Counted from the stretch's first letter, positions 25,381 through 36,012 are shown. The stretch is DNA of 64,000 nt from Mytilus edulis (GCF_963676685.1 NC_092357.1:62916797-62980796), one strand, 5' to 3'. Notes: generated by a model not told the origin, from the letters alone. Numbers and translations: made by a program.

Positions 25381-25872
25381 GGTAGAAGTGAGCATATGGA
25401 GTTACCGACAAAAAGGATTTTCAGCCTCATTATGCTGTATTGGTTGATCTTTGTTTTCACTGTAGTGCATCTGTAAACAATAGCACATTTTTTAAAACGA
25501 TAATATATATTATTTTGTATTTGCTCAAGTATAAAAAGAAATTATATTACATACATTAACTAAGAGATATATCGTATCGTTACTATCATGTGGCTTGTTT
25601 ACTTACAATATGCAAAAAAAAACAAATATAACATTGAAGTATTATTTCAAACAATGAAACTCATATTAATCCAAGAAAATACGAGTTCAAATGAGAAAAC
25701 AAGTTCAATTCTTACTTTTATAAATGATGGAGATAGATTTGAAGAACAATATCTTAAATTGTAAGCTTAAAACACTTAACACCTATCGTTGTTCAATATG
25801 GAAGTAAAATGCCATCATGTATAAACCACTTGCATACTAAATCAGACTTCCACAATACATAAATGTATGATA
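25381..25872. other. AT-rich, no gene seen
   Basis: No exon or recognised repeat was found. Confidence 0.4.
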
Positions 25873-26262
25873 GTTATCAAAGGTACCAGGATTATAATTT
25901 AATACGCCAGACACGCGTTTCGTCTACATAAGACTCATCAGTGACGCTCAAATCAAAATATTTATAAAGCCAAACAAGTACACAGTTGAAGAGCATTAAG
26001 GATCCAAAATTCCAAAAAGTTGTGCCAAATATGGCTAAGGTAATCTATACCTGGGATAAGAAAATCCTTAGTTTTTCGAAAATTCAAAGTTTTGTAAACA
26101 GGAAATTTATAAAAATGACCAAATTATTGATATTCATGTCAACACAGAAGTGTTGACTACTGGGCTAGTGATACCCTCGGGGACGAAACGTCCACAAGCA
26201 GTGACATCGACCCAGTGGTGTAAATAGTTATCAAAGGTACCAAGATTATAACTTAGTACCGA
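25873..26262 (+). repeat. Family C element, long copy
   Basis: It begins gttatcaaaggtaccaggat, then cgccagacacgcgtttcgtc and catcagtgacgctcaaatc, and runs to a ggggacgaaacgtccacaag block. The same opening motif recurs at 26227 (gttatcaaaggtaccaagat), so the unit is about 353 bp and this looks like a unit plus the start of a second. Confidence 0.85.
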
Positions 26263-26291
26263 CTTTTACACACATCTTAGATGTTCCTACA

Positions 26292-26470
26292 ATTAATAAA
26301 ATTGAGAATGGAAATGGGGAATGTGTCAAAGAGACAACAACCCGCCCAAATAAAAAACAACAGCAGAGGGTCACCAACAGGTCTTCAATGTAGCGAGAAA
26401 TTCCCGCACCCGGAGGCGTCCTTCAGCTGGCCCCTAAACAAATATATACTAGTCCAGTGATAATGAACGA
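26292..26470 (-). repeat. Family A 3' end
   Basis: aattgagaatggaaatgggg, agagacaacaacccgccc, caacaggtcttcaatgtagc, cacccggaggcgtccttcag and ggcccctaaacaaat: a 5'-truncated copy of the family A tail. It lies about 240 bp beyond the lectin stop codon. Confidence 0.88.
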
Positions 26471-26704
26471 TAATGTATGTATGTTTGTAACTAGTAAGGA
26501 ATTTCCCCTTTAGCAATTCGAATAACTGAAAAAATAGACACTCAATAAAACAATCAACATAGTATCGCAACCAAGGCCTTTTGATACTTTTTTATATCAT
26601 GTACGTTGAACAAGTTCTCATTTTCTGGAGAAAAAAAAAATAAATGAAATAATTTCATTTTTTTGCTATTCATTTATATTTAAAAAAAAATAAAATAACA
26701 CATG

Positions 26705-26964
26705 TCAAATTTCACAAATATAACCTCCAAGGTAATCTCCTTGGTCACATCCGTGATCATAGAACTTGTATCTATCTCTAGCGTAGAAGAACATGCAGTC
26801 GTTTTCACGATCAGTTCTACCATCGGGTCCCCGATTAAAGGCAAAGGCAAAATAAGTCATCTTTGTGGCTTCTCCATGTTTAATCCATCTCCAATCGCCA
26901 TTTGGTAGGTATCTATTGATATTACGTCCACCAACGTAGTAATGTATACCTATGAGGAAATCAT
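26705..26964 (-). CDS. Lectin gene exon 4
   Basis: It begins after GAAG at 26965 (phase 1, giving DDFLIGIHYYVGG) and ends at TGA 26707-26705. An acceptor a few codons later (CTCATAG|GT) is also in frame but would lose the conserved FLIG. The exon carries WRWIKHG, the NDC cysteine and the final CDQGDYLGGYICEI. The plus-strand open frame at 26702-26908 is its shadow. Confidence 0.85.
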
Positions 26965-29900
26965 CTTCATAATAAATATTCAATGACGCATGCATTTTGA
27001 TACAATGTAATCATTGGTGCTTTGTTAATCAATCGGAGCGTTTGGAAGAGATCAAAAGTAGCAACAAAAACATTTAAAGACATTTTATAAAATAAAACTA
27101 CTAAAACATGTAAAACCTCATTGTTGATTTTATTGACAACGGACACGTATACCTTTAATTTTTAGCAATAATGTTTCATTTCACACTACAGTACTGAGAA
27201 AGGAAATTTTTTGAAAATATTGTCACACTAAACATTACAAACCAATATTGTAGGCTTATACACGCAGATATGTTTGAATGTGGATGAGCCAGAACATACG
27301 TTTGTGAAGTTTATCAGACTATAACCGTCTGCTAGAGTTTTGTATTAACAATACAGATACTGAATTATTTTGTCGTAAGATTTTAAACATCCACGATTAT
27401 ATTTTTATTAACATAGTTCTGATTTTTTTAAGCATCCTTGTTATAAGTTATTAAGTATTTTTTAGTTTGGTAAGCTTCTCAGTGTTTGTACCTATTGTTA
27501 ATATTTTGTCCTCGAGCATTACTGGGGAGACATTAAATTGTCAAAAATGTTCATCGCAATTTGAAAATGGATAAAAAGGTGTCTAACATAGAATTTTAAG
27601 TCATTTCCTTATTTTATATTATATCTGGTACAGTAAAATTAGCACAGGTTTTGTTCTTATGAATGTTAAACAAAATTAATAACATTGTCTTCATAATCAA
27701 AACGACAGTATAGTTTCCCATCGATAATTCTTAAATTGTAAGCAAACAATAATTTCTGCAAATATTTTGAGAGATAATTACCTGAATTCCGCTTCTGAAG
27801 GAACAATTTCATGATCATGGCTTCTTCAATAGTTTCGAAGTTAGCAAGGTAAGCACCAGGGTCTGTACAGCTCGCCTGTGATATAAGTAAAAGTAAAATG
27901 ACAAAAATACATCCATAGAAAATTCAAAACGCAAAGTCCTTTTATAAAACGGCAAAATCAAAGTGCAAACACGTCAAACGAATAGAAAACAGCTGTTATA
28001 TTCCTGATTCAGAACATGCATTTCCTTATGTAGAAAATGTTAGAATAAACATGGTTTCATAGCTTGCAAAACCCCTGAATTATATGGCAGTCTAAAACAA
28101 TTCCAATATATTGACTACAATGTATGAGTATATCAAAATCAGGTATAAAGGGAAAACAAATATAATTGATAAAGTAACAGTAGTTTACCGTGGTTCGAAA
28201 TTTATAAATCGATTGGGAAAAAAAGCAAATACGGGTTACAAACTAAAACTGAGGGAAACACATGAAATATGAGAGGAGAACTACAACACAACAAACACAC
28301 AGAAACGAACTATAATACAACAATGGCCATTTTCCTGGCTTAGTACAGGACAGTTTAAGAAAAAATGGTGGGTTAAACTTGTTTTTTTTGGCCATGCCAA
28401 ACCTCCTAGTTTTATGACAATGTTAACTATGACATAACAATGGCAAGACTACATGACAACACTACATGACAAGACTACATTACAATTAAATGGGAGAACA
28501 TGTAGCACAACAAAACACACGAATGCTAACAAAAAGGTACCAAGTTTAACATTAAATACTCCAGACGCCCGTTTAGTCCATACAAGACTATACAGTGACT
28601 TTCAGATGGAAAAAAATCGAAAGCCAAAACAAAACAAATAGTAAACCATTTCATATGTAGCATTGAAAAATTACAGATTTTAAAGTTGACATATTTTTTA
28701 TGGGAAAATCACCATGAACATTTTATCAAAACACTTAATTACATGATACTTATATGTGGCTACCCGCTAAATTCACGCTTATAAAGCTAGCTTATGTAAT
28801 ATTGTTTAGCTTTTGCGTGATTTTCCTCTTATTTTCAGTATTTTTTACTAAAATATCTCATCATGAATACCAGGATTAAAACATATTATTTTCAGCACGC
28901 GTTTCGTTTACAAAAGGTTCATCAATGACGCTCGAATCTACCAAAGTGAAAAAGTTCGAAGTTTAAGAGCATTGAGGACCAACAAATTTTTAAAGTTTTG
29001 TCATATACAGCTAAGAACATCTATTCATTTGTCATTTAGGGGCCTTTTATAGCTGAATATGCGGTATGGACTTTGCTCAATGTTGAAGGCCGTACGGTGA
29101 TTTACAGCTGTTAATTTCTGTGTCATCTGATCTCTTGTGGATAGTTGTCTCATTGACAAATATACCAATCTTTTGGGATATATAGCCTTGTGTTCCCGTA
29201 CTTTTTTTCTAAAAGGTTTTCTATCTAAGTAATACATACAAATGCTGCATCACCAGATACGTTGTCATCCTTGATAGAATAACAACCTTTCCCTATCTTC
29301 TCGTATGGTTCTTCGCAGCTCACTGTTTAACATAAAAAAAAAGATACGAAAGATTTATAACTTCATAACTTCATATCATGTAAATTCATAATTCATATCT
29401 TTTATTACAATATGTACATGTAAATAACCTCTTCATAGACACAAGGATTGAAATTTGATATTTACACCGGACGCCCGTTTTGACTATAGAAGACTCATAA
29501 GTGACGCCCGAATAAAAAAATGTTAAAAAGGCCTAATTAATATGTTGAACAGCATCAAAGATAAAAATTCCTAAACGTTTTGCCAAATACAGCTAAGTCA
29601 AGGCAACAGTACATGTAGTATGCCACTGTTCAAAATTCATAAATCGATAAAGAAAAAAAAAATCCGGGTTACAAACTTAAACTGAGGGAACCTATCAAAT
29701 ATAAGAGGAGAACAAAGGAACAACAGAAACACAACACAAACAGGGAACACACATAGAAACAAATGTTAATGTAACAACGGTCATTTTCCTGACTTGGTAC
29801 AGGGTATTTTATGACAAAAATGGTGGATGAACCTGGTTTTGTGGCATGCCAAACCTCCTTCTTGAATGGCAGTGTTAATTATAACATTTAAATGACAACA

Positions 29901-32354
29901 ATACACGACAGGGTTACAATATATAAACAGGTAAATGGGACAACATATAGGAAAGAGAAACAAATGAATAAAAGCCTTCAAAAGGTAACAGGTTAAAAAA
30001 TATTTGTTAACGCCAGACGCGCGCTACGTTCACACAAAAATATGTTCAGATGTAAAAAAAGTTTGAAAGCCGTAACAACTACAAAGTTGAAGATCGCCGA
30101 GGACCAAAAGTTTCAAAAAGTTGTGAGGCCAGGGTTATCCGTCTGGGACAAAAACATCATTATTATCAAGAATAATACATTGTTTTGCTAACAGTTAATT
30201 ATATAAAATGACTATACGATAGATATACATGATTAATTTGAAGTGGTGACTAGCTAAGGTAACACCAACGAATAGGTAGAAAAAAAAACATTCACTTAGG
30301 CTAAACAATTGAAATTATCAATCTGGCAATTGATGGTAACAGCTTTTAGACGAATTATGTATGCATAAGTAAAAGAAATAAATTTGGCAAAAATATCTCA
30401 TCATTATAATCAAAATAAAACCATATCTTTTTATTCTTCACATTGATCTAATAGTGTTTCTTTACTAATGCTTTAGCAATTATGGCAGAAAATGATGATT
30501 TCAAACATTGTTTTTATAGGTAGATTTAATAGTTAGAGACATAGAACATGACACAAAAACAAATGTTGCAAACCTGTTGTTATTTGCATGCTTTACAAAA
30601 AACCAGGACAATATTTGATCTTTATAATAGCTACATTTCTAAAAAGTAATGTATAACTAACCATGTATCTTTGAGGCTATTACGTTTTTCAAAATTTAAT
30701 TTGCTTCAAAGCATCTTGCGTATTCAAAGTTTCATATTTTAAATCAAAATGTGCTGCTTATTGTGTTTATAGTCAATAGTCATATTCCTGTGTATTTATG
30801 TATGGCTGAGGTCCTATTCATTTTCAAAATTTACCGCTATTTAATCTAGCAGTTGTTTGCTTTCAATAACGGTTATCGATCTACTTATCAGTCCGGATCC
30901 ATAACGTGTTTATACTTAATAATGTATTATCTGCATATACCCACATTGACGTACTTTCTTGTATCGACCTACCTCTTACACCCATATATAAACTATGATA
31001 TACTCAACAAGTAACATTCGATTTATTCACTTGCATCGATGGACGTACATGCTTACACTTGCATCTACAAAGTTTGTCAAACTATACACCTTGTTAAAAC
31101 TAACCTCTGATCGAATTATTAAGCTATGTGGATTTCATTTTAAACTAAATGCACCTAACTTTTGTCAACATTATTGTTTGGTCTAACATTTTAACTCAAT
31201 TGTAGGCTTTTAAACCTGGTTCCCTCTACCATTTCTAATAGAGAAAAGTAAAAAAAAGAACATGCGCACACACTAAAAGGAAATTCATTTTTGTTTTCAA
31301 CTGTTACAACATTTTGCCTTTTTTGAAATATTAAGGCTTTTCTACCTCATGCATAGATTACCTTAGTTGTATTTGGCAAAACTTTTACGAATTTTGGTCC
31401 TCGATGCTCTTCAACTTTATACTTTATTTGGCCTTTTTGACTTTTTTGGACTCGAGTGTCACTGATGAGTCTTTTGTAGACGAAACGAGCGTCTGGCGTA
31501 TATACAAAATTTAGTCCTAGTATCTATGATGAGTTTATCTATATATATATTGTGAATTCATTCATTTTCGTGGATACCAATTTTCGTGGTTTAAAGAAAA
31601 TTTGCCTATTCGTGAATATTCATCATTATCATTATTATTGTTATTATTATTATACAGTATTCATAACAGCGCATTATATAATATTAAAATTGCCCTAAGC
31701 GCGTTACAACATATATCTATTCACATATATAAGTATTACCAAAAAATATATATACGCCCATGTTAAAAACTTCTAAATCAAACAGATTTTAGAAATATAG
31801 CATTGATAAACAATAAAATGTATAAATAATGGGCATGATAAAATTAATAAAAATATCAATGCAGCGAGAAACTCCCACATCCGGAGGCGTCCTTCGGCTA
31901 GTTATTAAGGAGATATTGAATCTGTACCAATAAAAAAATGTTAAACTTCAAAAATATTTGCTAATAAAAATTCGAAATTAACTAATAAAAGTTAGTTTAA
32001 AATTCAAAGTCTGCATGCTTTCCTTCAGAAGAGGATTATTCGTTGAACATCACAATTATTGGTTCTCCTGTACCCACGAAATCCACGAAATTTGATATCC
32101 AACGAATATAAATGAATCCACAGTACTAGACGTTTTCTCAAACACTTACCATTAACTGTATTCTGTATGACTTCCTTGTTAAAAATCTCTCTCAGTCGTT
32201 GATTCAAATTCGACATATTAAATTCAGCATACAGAGGAGCTGTAGCTTTATTATTCAGTAAAGGAATCTGTACGTTTGTTTTTCCGTCAGCGGCACAAAT
32301 TGCGAAAGACATCGAGCAGTAGAAAAGCCAAACAACACTGTGCATAGCAGACAT
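26705..32354 (-). CDS. Secreted C-type lectin-like protein, four exons
   Basis: Exons 32354-32150, 29322-29240, 27875-27782 and 26964-26705 join with GT/AG borders in phases 1, 0, 1 to give 642 nt (213 residues plus stop). Residues 1 to about 22 are a signal peptide (MHSVVWLFYCSMSFAICAAD core). Residues 25-68 are polar and partly helical with an NMS sequon (LNQRLREIF..EVIQN), perhaps for oligomerisation. Residues 70-213 are one C-type lectin domain of the long form: Cys71, 82, 99, 184, 200 and 211 can make all three disulfides. The WIG-like FLIG is at 131, WRW at 152-154 and YIC at 209-211. The sugar/calcium motifs are atypical: GPD (173-175) in place of EPN or QPD, and FYD (195-197) in place of WND. 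Such proteins usually act in extracellular recognition, but classical calcium-dependent sugar binding is doubtful here. Confidence 0.88.
27782..27875 (-). CDS. Lectin gene exon 3
   Basis: Acceptor TATATCACAG|GC and donor TTCAG|GTAATT bound 94 nt. It encodes ASCTDPGAYLANFETIEEAM, then IMKLFLQKRNS: the third cysteine, the GAYLA (GGHLA-type) motif and helix 2 of the fold. The pyrimidine tract of the acceptor is supplied by the edge of a family K repeat. Confidence 0.88.
27885..28010 (-). repeat. Family K copy next to lectin exon 3
   Basis: On the minus strand: tcctgaatcaggaatata-like text, atttgattttgccgttt, aggactttgcgttttgaatt, ctatggatgtatttttgtca, ttttactttta. The T-rich end lies about 10-15 nt before the exon 3 acceptor. 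Confidence 0.7.
28170..28620 (+). repeat. Composite D-C element
   Basis: The D part runs from the taaatcgattgggaaaaaaa block through aaactaaaactgagggaaac and ttgttttttttggccatgcc. It continues directly into the C core (tactccagacgcccgtttag, gactatacagtgactttcag). It lies inside lectin intron 2. Confidence 0.78.
28862..28995 (+). repeat. Family C fragment
   Basis: gaataccaggattaaaacat, cacgcgtttcgtttac, catcaatgacgctcgaatc and gaagtttaagagcattgagg follow the C order. It lies inside lectin intron 2. Confidence 0.78.
29033..29215 (-). repeat. Family J' copy
   Basis: ttaggggccttttatagctg, aatatgcggtatgg, gttgaaggccgtacggtgat, gatagttgtctcattgac: the J' sequence as at 40150. It lies about 25 bp from the exon 2 donor, in lectin intron 2. 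Confidence 0.82.
29240..29322 (-). CDS. Lectin gene exon 2
   Basis: Acceptor GTTAAACAG|TG and donor GCATTT|GTATGT bound 83 nt. It encodes VSCEEPYEKIGKGCYSIKDD, then NVSGDAAF, the opening of the C-type lectin fold with its first two cysteines. An NVS sequon lies in the domain. Confidence 0.85.
29440..29605 (+). repeat. Family C fragment
   Basis: acaaggattgaaatttgata, ggacgcccgttttgac, agactcataagtgacgcccg and gaacagcatcaaagat follow the C order. It lies in lectin intron 1. Confidence 0.78.
29600..30150 (+). repeat. Composite D-C element
   Basis: D begins with aggcaacagtacatgtagta and runs through aacttaaactgagggaacct and gtggcatgccaaacctcct. C follows (cgccagacgcgcgctacgtt ... aagatcgccgaggaccaaaa). 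It is present, inverted, at 63560-64000 as part of the segmental duplication, so it predates that event. Confidence 0.85.
31308..31540 (-). mobile_element. Family C insertion private to the left arm
   Basis: Family C text in minus orientation (tagattaccttagttgtatt, cttcaactttatac, actgatgagtcttttgtaga, cgaaacgagcgtctggcgta) interrupts sequence that is continuous in the partner arm near 62445. It therefore arrived after the duplication or was lost cleanly from the other arm. Confidence 0.75.
31858..31910 (-). repeat. Family A remnant, internally deleted
   Basis: gcagcgagaaactcccacat and cggaggcgtccttcggctag are the inner part of the family A tail. The partner at 62015-62150 keeps the remaining roughly 100 bp, so this copy has lost it. 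Confidence 0.78.
32150..32354 (-). CDS. Lectin gene exon 1
   Basis: It encodes the signal peptide and the N-terminal helical stretch (VQIPLLNNKATAPLYAEF...), ending in phase 1 at a strong donor AATG|GTAAGTG. A second in-frame ATG three codons in (minus strand, 32345) gives a tidier signal peptide. Near-identical copies are at 61566 and, broken, at 54801. Confidence 0.88.
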
Positions 32355-32416
32355 ATTTGAAATCTGTGTACAACTGAACAGTGGAAAACTGTACGACTAT
32401 GGACACAAGCCTATAC

Positions 32417-32423
32417 CTTTATA
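32417..32423 (-). promoter_or_regulatory. TATA box candidate of the lectin gene
   Basis: TATAAAG on the minus strand lies about 65 bp upstream of the ATG at 32354. The duplicate gene has TATATA in the equivalent place (61496). Confidence 0.5.
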
Positions 32424-32782
32424 GTGATCATTTGAAGTGCGAACATCCGAATATTGTAATTATGTTGTAATTTAACAGTACATGGTGGGCGTTGGTTCAA
32501 CAAATGCATCATTGATTGTCTCATTGACTAGGCGTTATAGAGTTGCACCCTATTCATCACTTGTGTTATAGATATAATTAAAAATTGTACTTCCTTGCTA
32601 ATAAGTTAACTCCCAAGACAGTCGAGTGTCATCAAATATCAACCAATTGTAAGTGTTTCTGTGATTGGTTCTAACTTTAATTATAAGTGTTTGTTCAATT
32701 GCCATCAAGATTGAAGTACATTTGTAGTGACATGACAAAATATAATGATAAACAGAAACGATTTACGTAATTTTATGTCAAA

Positions 32783-33116
32783 ACATCAGACCTAAAAATA
32801 AATAACCATGAAATTAAAATACATGATATAAACAAATTATATCTGTTTTTCAGTGTATATATATAGTCTCAAAACATGTTAAAGAAGCAACAGCAAAATC
32901 TAATGTATATGAAAAGTTAAATAAAATTATGTGTTTAATTACATGCATGCATGCTTATGTTTGTTTGTGTTATGTTTTATTTATGTTCATTTATCCTGCA
33001 ATTGGGTGTCCTACTATACAGATACAGCCCTACAGATATCGCTATGCTGTATCTGTATACTATACAGATATCGCTTTGAAGCTCCGCCCACTGCTAGACT
33101 GAGTATTGTTTGAACC
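32783..33116. other. Unique sequence beyond the duplication edge
   Basis: No gene was seen. A tatacagatatcgct motif and its inverse occur at 33016-33072, making a small hairpin. Confidence 0.4.
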
Positions 33117-33458
33117 TGTGTGACCTCAGAATGTGTATTCAAGTTGCATTCCAATGACGATGACAATTGTCGATTTCAAAACTTGAATGTGTATGATTGT
33201 GTTACAAAATCAACCATGTCAATTTCAGCATGCATGTTTAGTGAATGTCAAGTCTGAAGCGTAGGACAACTCGTACACTTCTGTTTCTGTGTGACCTCAG
33301 AATGTGTATTCCAGTTGCATTCCAATGACGATGACAATTGTCGATTTCAAAACTTGAATGTGTATGATTGTTACAAAATCAACCATGTCAATTTCAGCAT
33401 GCATGTTTAGTGAATGTCAAGTCTGAAGCGTAGGACAACTCGTACACTTCTGTTTCAA
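33117..33458. repeat. Near-perfect 171-bp tandem duplication
   Basis: A unit beginning tgtgtgacctcagaatgtgt and ending cgtacacttctgtttc occurs twice in direct tandem (33117-33287 and 33288-33458). The two differ by a 2-bp indel (gattgtgttac/gattgttac) and one or two substitutions, so the event is recent. Confidence 0.92.
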
Positions 33459-33719
33459 ATTTGAAATTGTTTTCAAATTGTTATTTGTTTTTACTGTTGA
33501 AACTAGTTGTTATGTTGAAATAGACAATTATTCACCTTGAGCCATGTATTATTGTTGACCATTGGAGATTCTTTTTTTGTGAACCCGTCTTCAGCGTAAT
33601 GTTTGATTTTGATATTACTACGCGGGCCTCAAGGGATTGCAAATCGAAAATAAATGCTAATATGTTAGTTTTTGTGTCTTTCAAAACACAAACAATATAC
33701 AGAATTAATTGCAGGATAA

Positions 33720-33870
33720 AGACAATAACTGTTTAGTGTCTTTAAATATCAGCTGTATTTGTACTCGGTTCGAAACAGGTGTAGTAGCTCGCTAAAAGCT
33801 CGCATACACCTTGTTTCCTAGCCTCGTACAAATACAGCTGATATTTAAAGACACTAAACAGTTATTGTCT
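33720..33870. repeat. Perfect 45-bp inverted repeat (hairpin)
   Basis: Arm 33720-33764 (agacaataactgtttagtgt ... ttgtac) and arm 33826-33870 are exact reverse complements. They have a 61-bp loop that itself pairs partly (aaacaggtgta / tacaccttgttt). It lies just upstream of the LINE remnant. It could be a foldback element or a structured RNA; no target duplication was clear. Confidence 0.93.
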
Positions 33871-34027
33871 ATGTACATGTACCACTGTCAAGTTTGTGTA
33901 TATATTTTGTTTATTACATGCACTTATCTCACACATGATATTGTATCATAGTTTTTATAGTAATCATAAAATCATACAACTAATGAAATATGTTGTAAAT
34001 ATGAGGTGAAACAAATATATCTTCTTT

Positions 34028-35390
34028 TTGCATCTACGTAAAAAAAACATTCAAACTCAAAATTTAACAATGGGTGAAAATCTACATATAATACATTGTA
34101 TAACTAAACTGTCAAGTTTATGCAAAAAAGGGAAAATAAAAAGATTACAATTATGGACAAAAAATCAAAAATGTAACATTCTTTTCATGCAAGAGTCACA
34201 TTTTATAGAAAAAAAATATGAAAAATCAATAAATAATGAGTTTGATGGTAAAATGTTTCATAGTTATGGTAACACACAATCAAAAGGGGTATCGATCGAT
34301 GTGGAAAAATAATTTAAAATGTAAGACAATAAATGAGATAAAAGATACAGAAGGCAGAATAATTTTGATGAACATAGAAATAAATAACAACATTTTTACT
34401 TTAATAAATGTATATGCTCCAAATCAACACAAAAACAGAAACAAATTTTCAAAAAGGTTCAAAATATAATTGAAAACAATCGCTTAGGTATTCTTATACT
34501 TGGAGGTGACATGAACGAAACCCTATCAATTAATGATAAAAAACTAATAATATTTCACGAAACAACAAACCAGTTAATAGATTAAAAAAATAATAAAGAA
34601 CAATAATTTAACAGTTATATGGAGAGAACTTCTTTAAATACAAGTAAATTCACATGGAGAAGGAAAAATGATACAAAAATAGCCAGTAGAATTGACTTCT
34701 TTTTAATAAGTCCTGATACAAGACCGCATGTTATGAAAGCAGATTTTCGACCTGCAATGATTTCATATACTGATCGCCGAGCCATTTGAATACAAGTTAG
34801 ACAAAATTCGGAAGAAAGAGGCAGGGGATTCTTTAAAATAAATAATAGTATACTTAAAGAGCAAAATTATATTGATCTCATAAATAAATTAATCGAACAG
34901 TATAAATAAACAAACATTCACCAAAAATTTGAAAACACTCTGGGATATGTTTAAATTAGAGGTAAGAACCGCAACTCTAACTTACTGCAAACAAAGGTCA
35001 TCTGAAAATAAAAATGATATGAAAAAATTTAGAAATAAAGTTAAGAAAATTAAATGAAAAAAACAAATGCAAGCCCAACTTTGGAAAAAGAAATTAAAAC
35101 CATTGAAAACAAACTTGAAAACCTGTACTTAAATAAAGTTAAAGGTGCACACATAAGATCCAGAGTACAGTGGTTAGAAGAAGGATAAAAAACACTAAAT
35201 ATTAAAGGCGGTATGCTAAACAACGACTGGATTTCAGAAACCTATAATGTATCTCGTGGGATATGACAAGGGTGTCCATGCAGTTCTCTTATTTCCACAA
35301 TAGCAGTAGAAATTCTCGTTAGAAGAAGGATAAAAAACACTAAATTATTTCTAGGCCTTGAAAAATCAAGAAGATTTACCTATATTTGTA
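34028..35390 (+). pseudogene. Degenerate L1/Tx1-type LINE ORF2 fragment
   Basis: The endonuclease part reads NILFMQESHF, then SKGVSI with a frameshift near 34300, GRIILMNIEINNNIFTLINV, YAPNQ, GGDMNETL and SRIDFFLIS. After stops comes the linker HIRSRVQWLEEG, then RT text DWISETYNVSRGI and QGCPCSSLISTIAVEIL. NTKLFLGLEKSR comes last instead of before the RT. The order and a 27-bp direct repeat (35174 and 35319) show internal rearrangement. The 5' and 3' ends are missing, with many stops and frameshifts, so it is not functional. The endonuclease and RT motifs place it with L1-like non-LTR elements. Confidence 0.85.
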
Positions 35391-35656
35391 CCTTTTGTAG
35401 CATATAGTTGTTTTATTGAATTAATTGGCTTATTTACAAAGTATGTTAAGTGTAGTGTTCATCACCCTAGAAAAAATTGTATGATTTTATTTCATTAGTT
35501 TCTATAGAATACTATTTCTTTAGATGACAGGCATGTTAGTTTTTTGATTGGCACCCTCTACTTAAAATATTATATGATCAGCGTTGAAAATTTATTAAAG
35601 ATTAAGTTATCTTTTTTAGACAGTTTCAAAGGGAGAAGCTATTATTTGAATGTTAT

Positions 35657-35806
35657 AAAATTGAGAATGGAAATGGAGAATGTGTCAAAGAGACAACAAC
35701 CCGACCATAGAACAGACAACAGCAGAAGGTCACCAACAGGTCTTCAATGTAGCGAGAAATTCCCGCATCAAGAGGCGTCCTTCAGCTGGCCCCTAAAATA
35801 AATATA
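35657..35806 (-). repeat. Family A 3' end
   Basis: aaattgagaatggaaatgga, agagacaacaacccgacc, caacaggtcttcaatgtagc, gaggcgtccttcagctggcc: a truncated copy of the A tail. Confidence 0.88.
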
Positions 35807-35859
35807 TATATAGTTATATTGTTATTCGTTGAATTGTGTTTCCCAGTATTTGGCACAAC

Positions 35860-36012
35860 TTTTTGGAATTTTGGATCCTCAATGCTCTTCAACTTTGTAC
35901 TTGTTTGGCTTTATAAATGTTTTGATATGAGCATCACTGATGATTCTTATGTAGACGAAACGTGCGTCTGGCGAACAAAATTATAATCCTGGTACCTTTG
36001 ATAACTTTTATC
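35860..36012 (-). repeat. Family C copy
   Basis: ggcacaactttttggaattt, caatgctcttcaactttgta, tcactgatgattcttatgta, gacgaaacgtgcgtctggcg, cctggtacctttgataact: C in minus orientation. Confidence 0.85.

Larger units (their letters stand above)
29708..32782. repeat. Inverted segmental duplication, left arm
   Basis: Base 29708 pairs with base 64000, and similarity runs continuously in opposite orientation to about 32782 / 61133. It covers lectin intron 1, exon 1 and about 430 bp of upstream DNA. Identity looks around 90 percent by eye. The arm is about 200 bp longer than its partner, mainly through a family C insertion at 31308-31540. Confidence 0.9.

Noticed and set aside
26702..26908. 68-codon plus-strand frame
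   Set aside because: It is the shadow of lectin exon 4 on the opposite strand.
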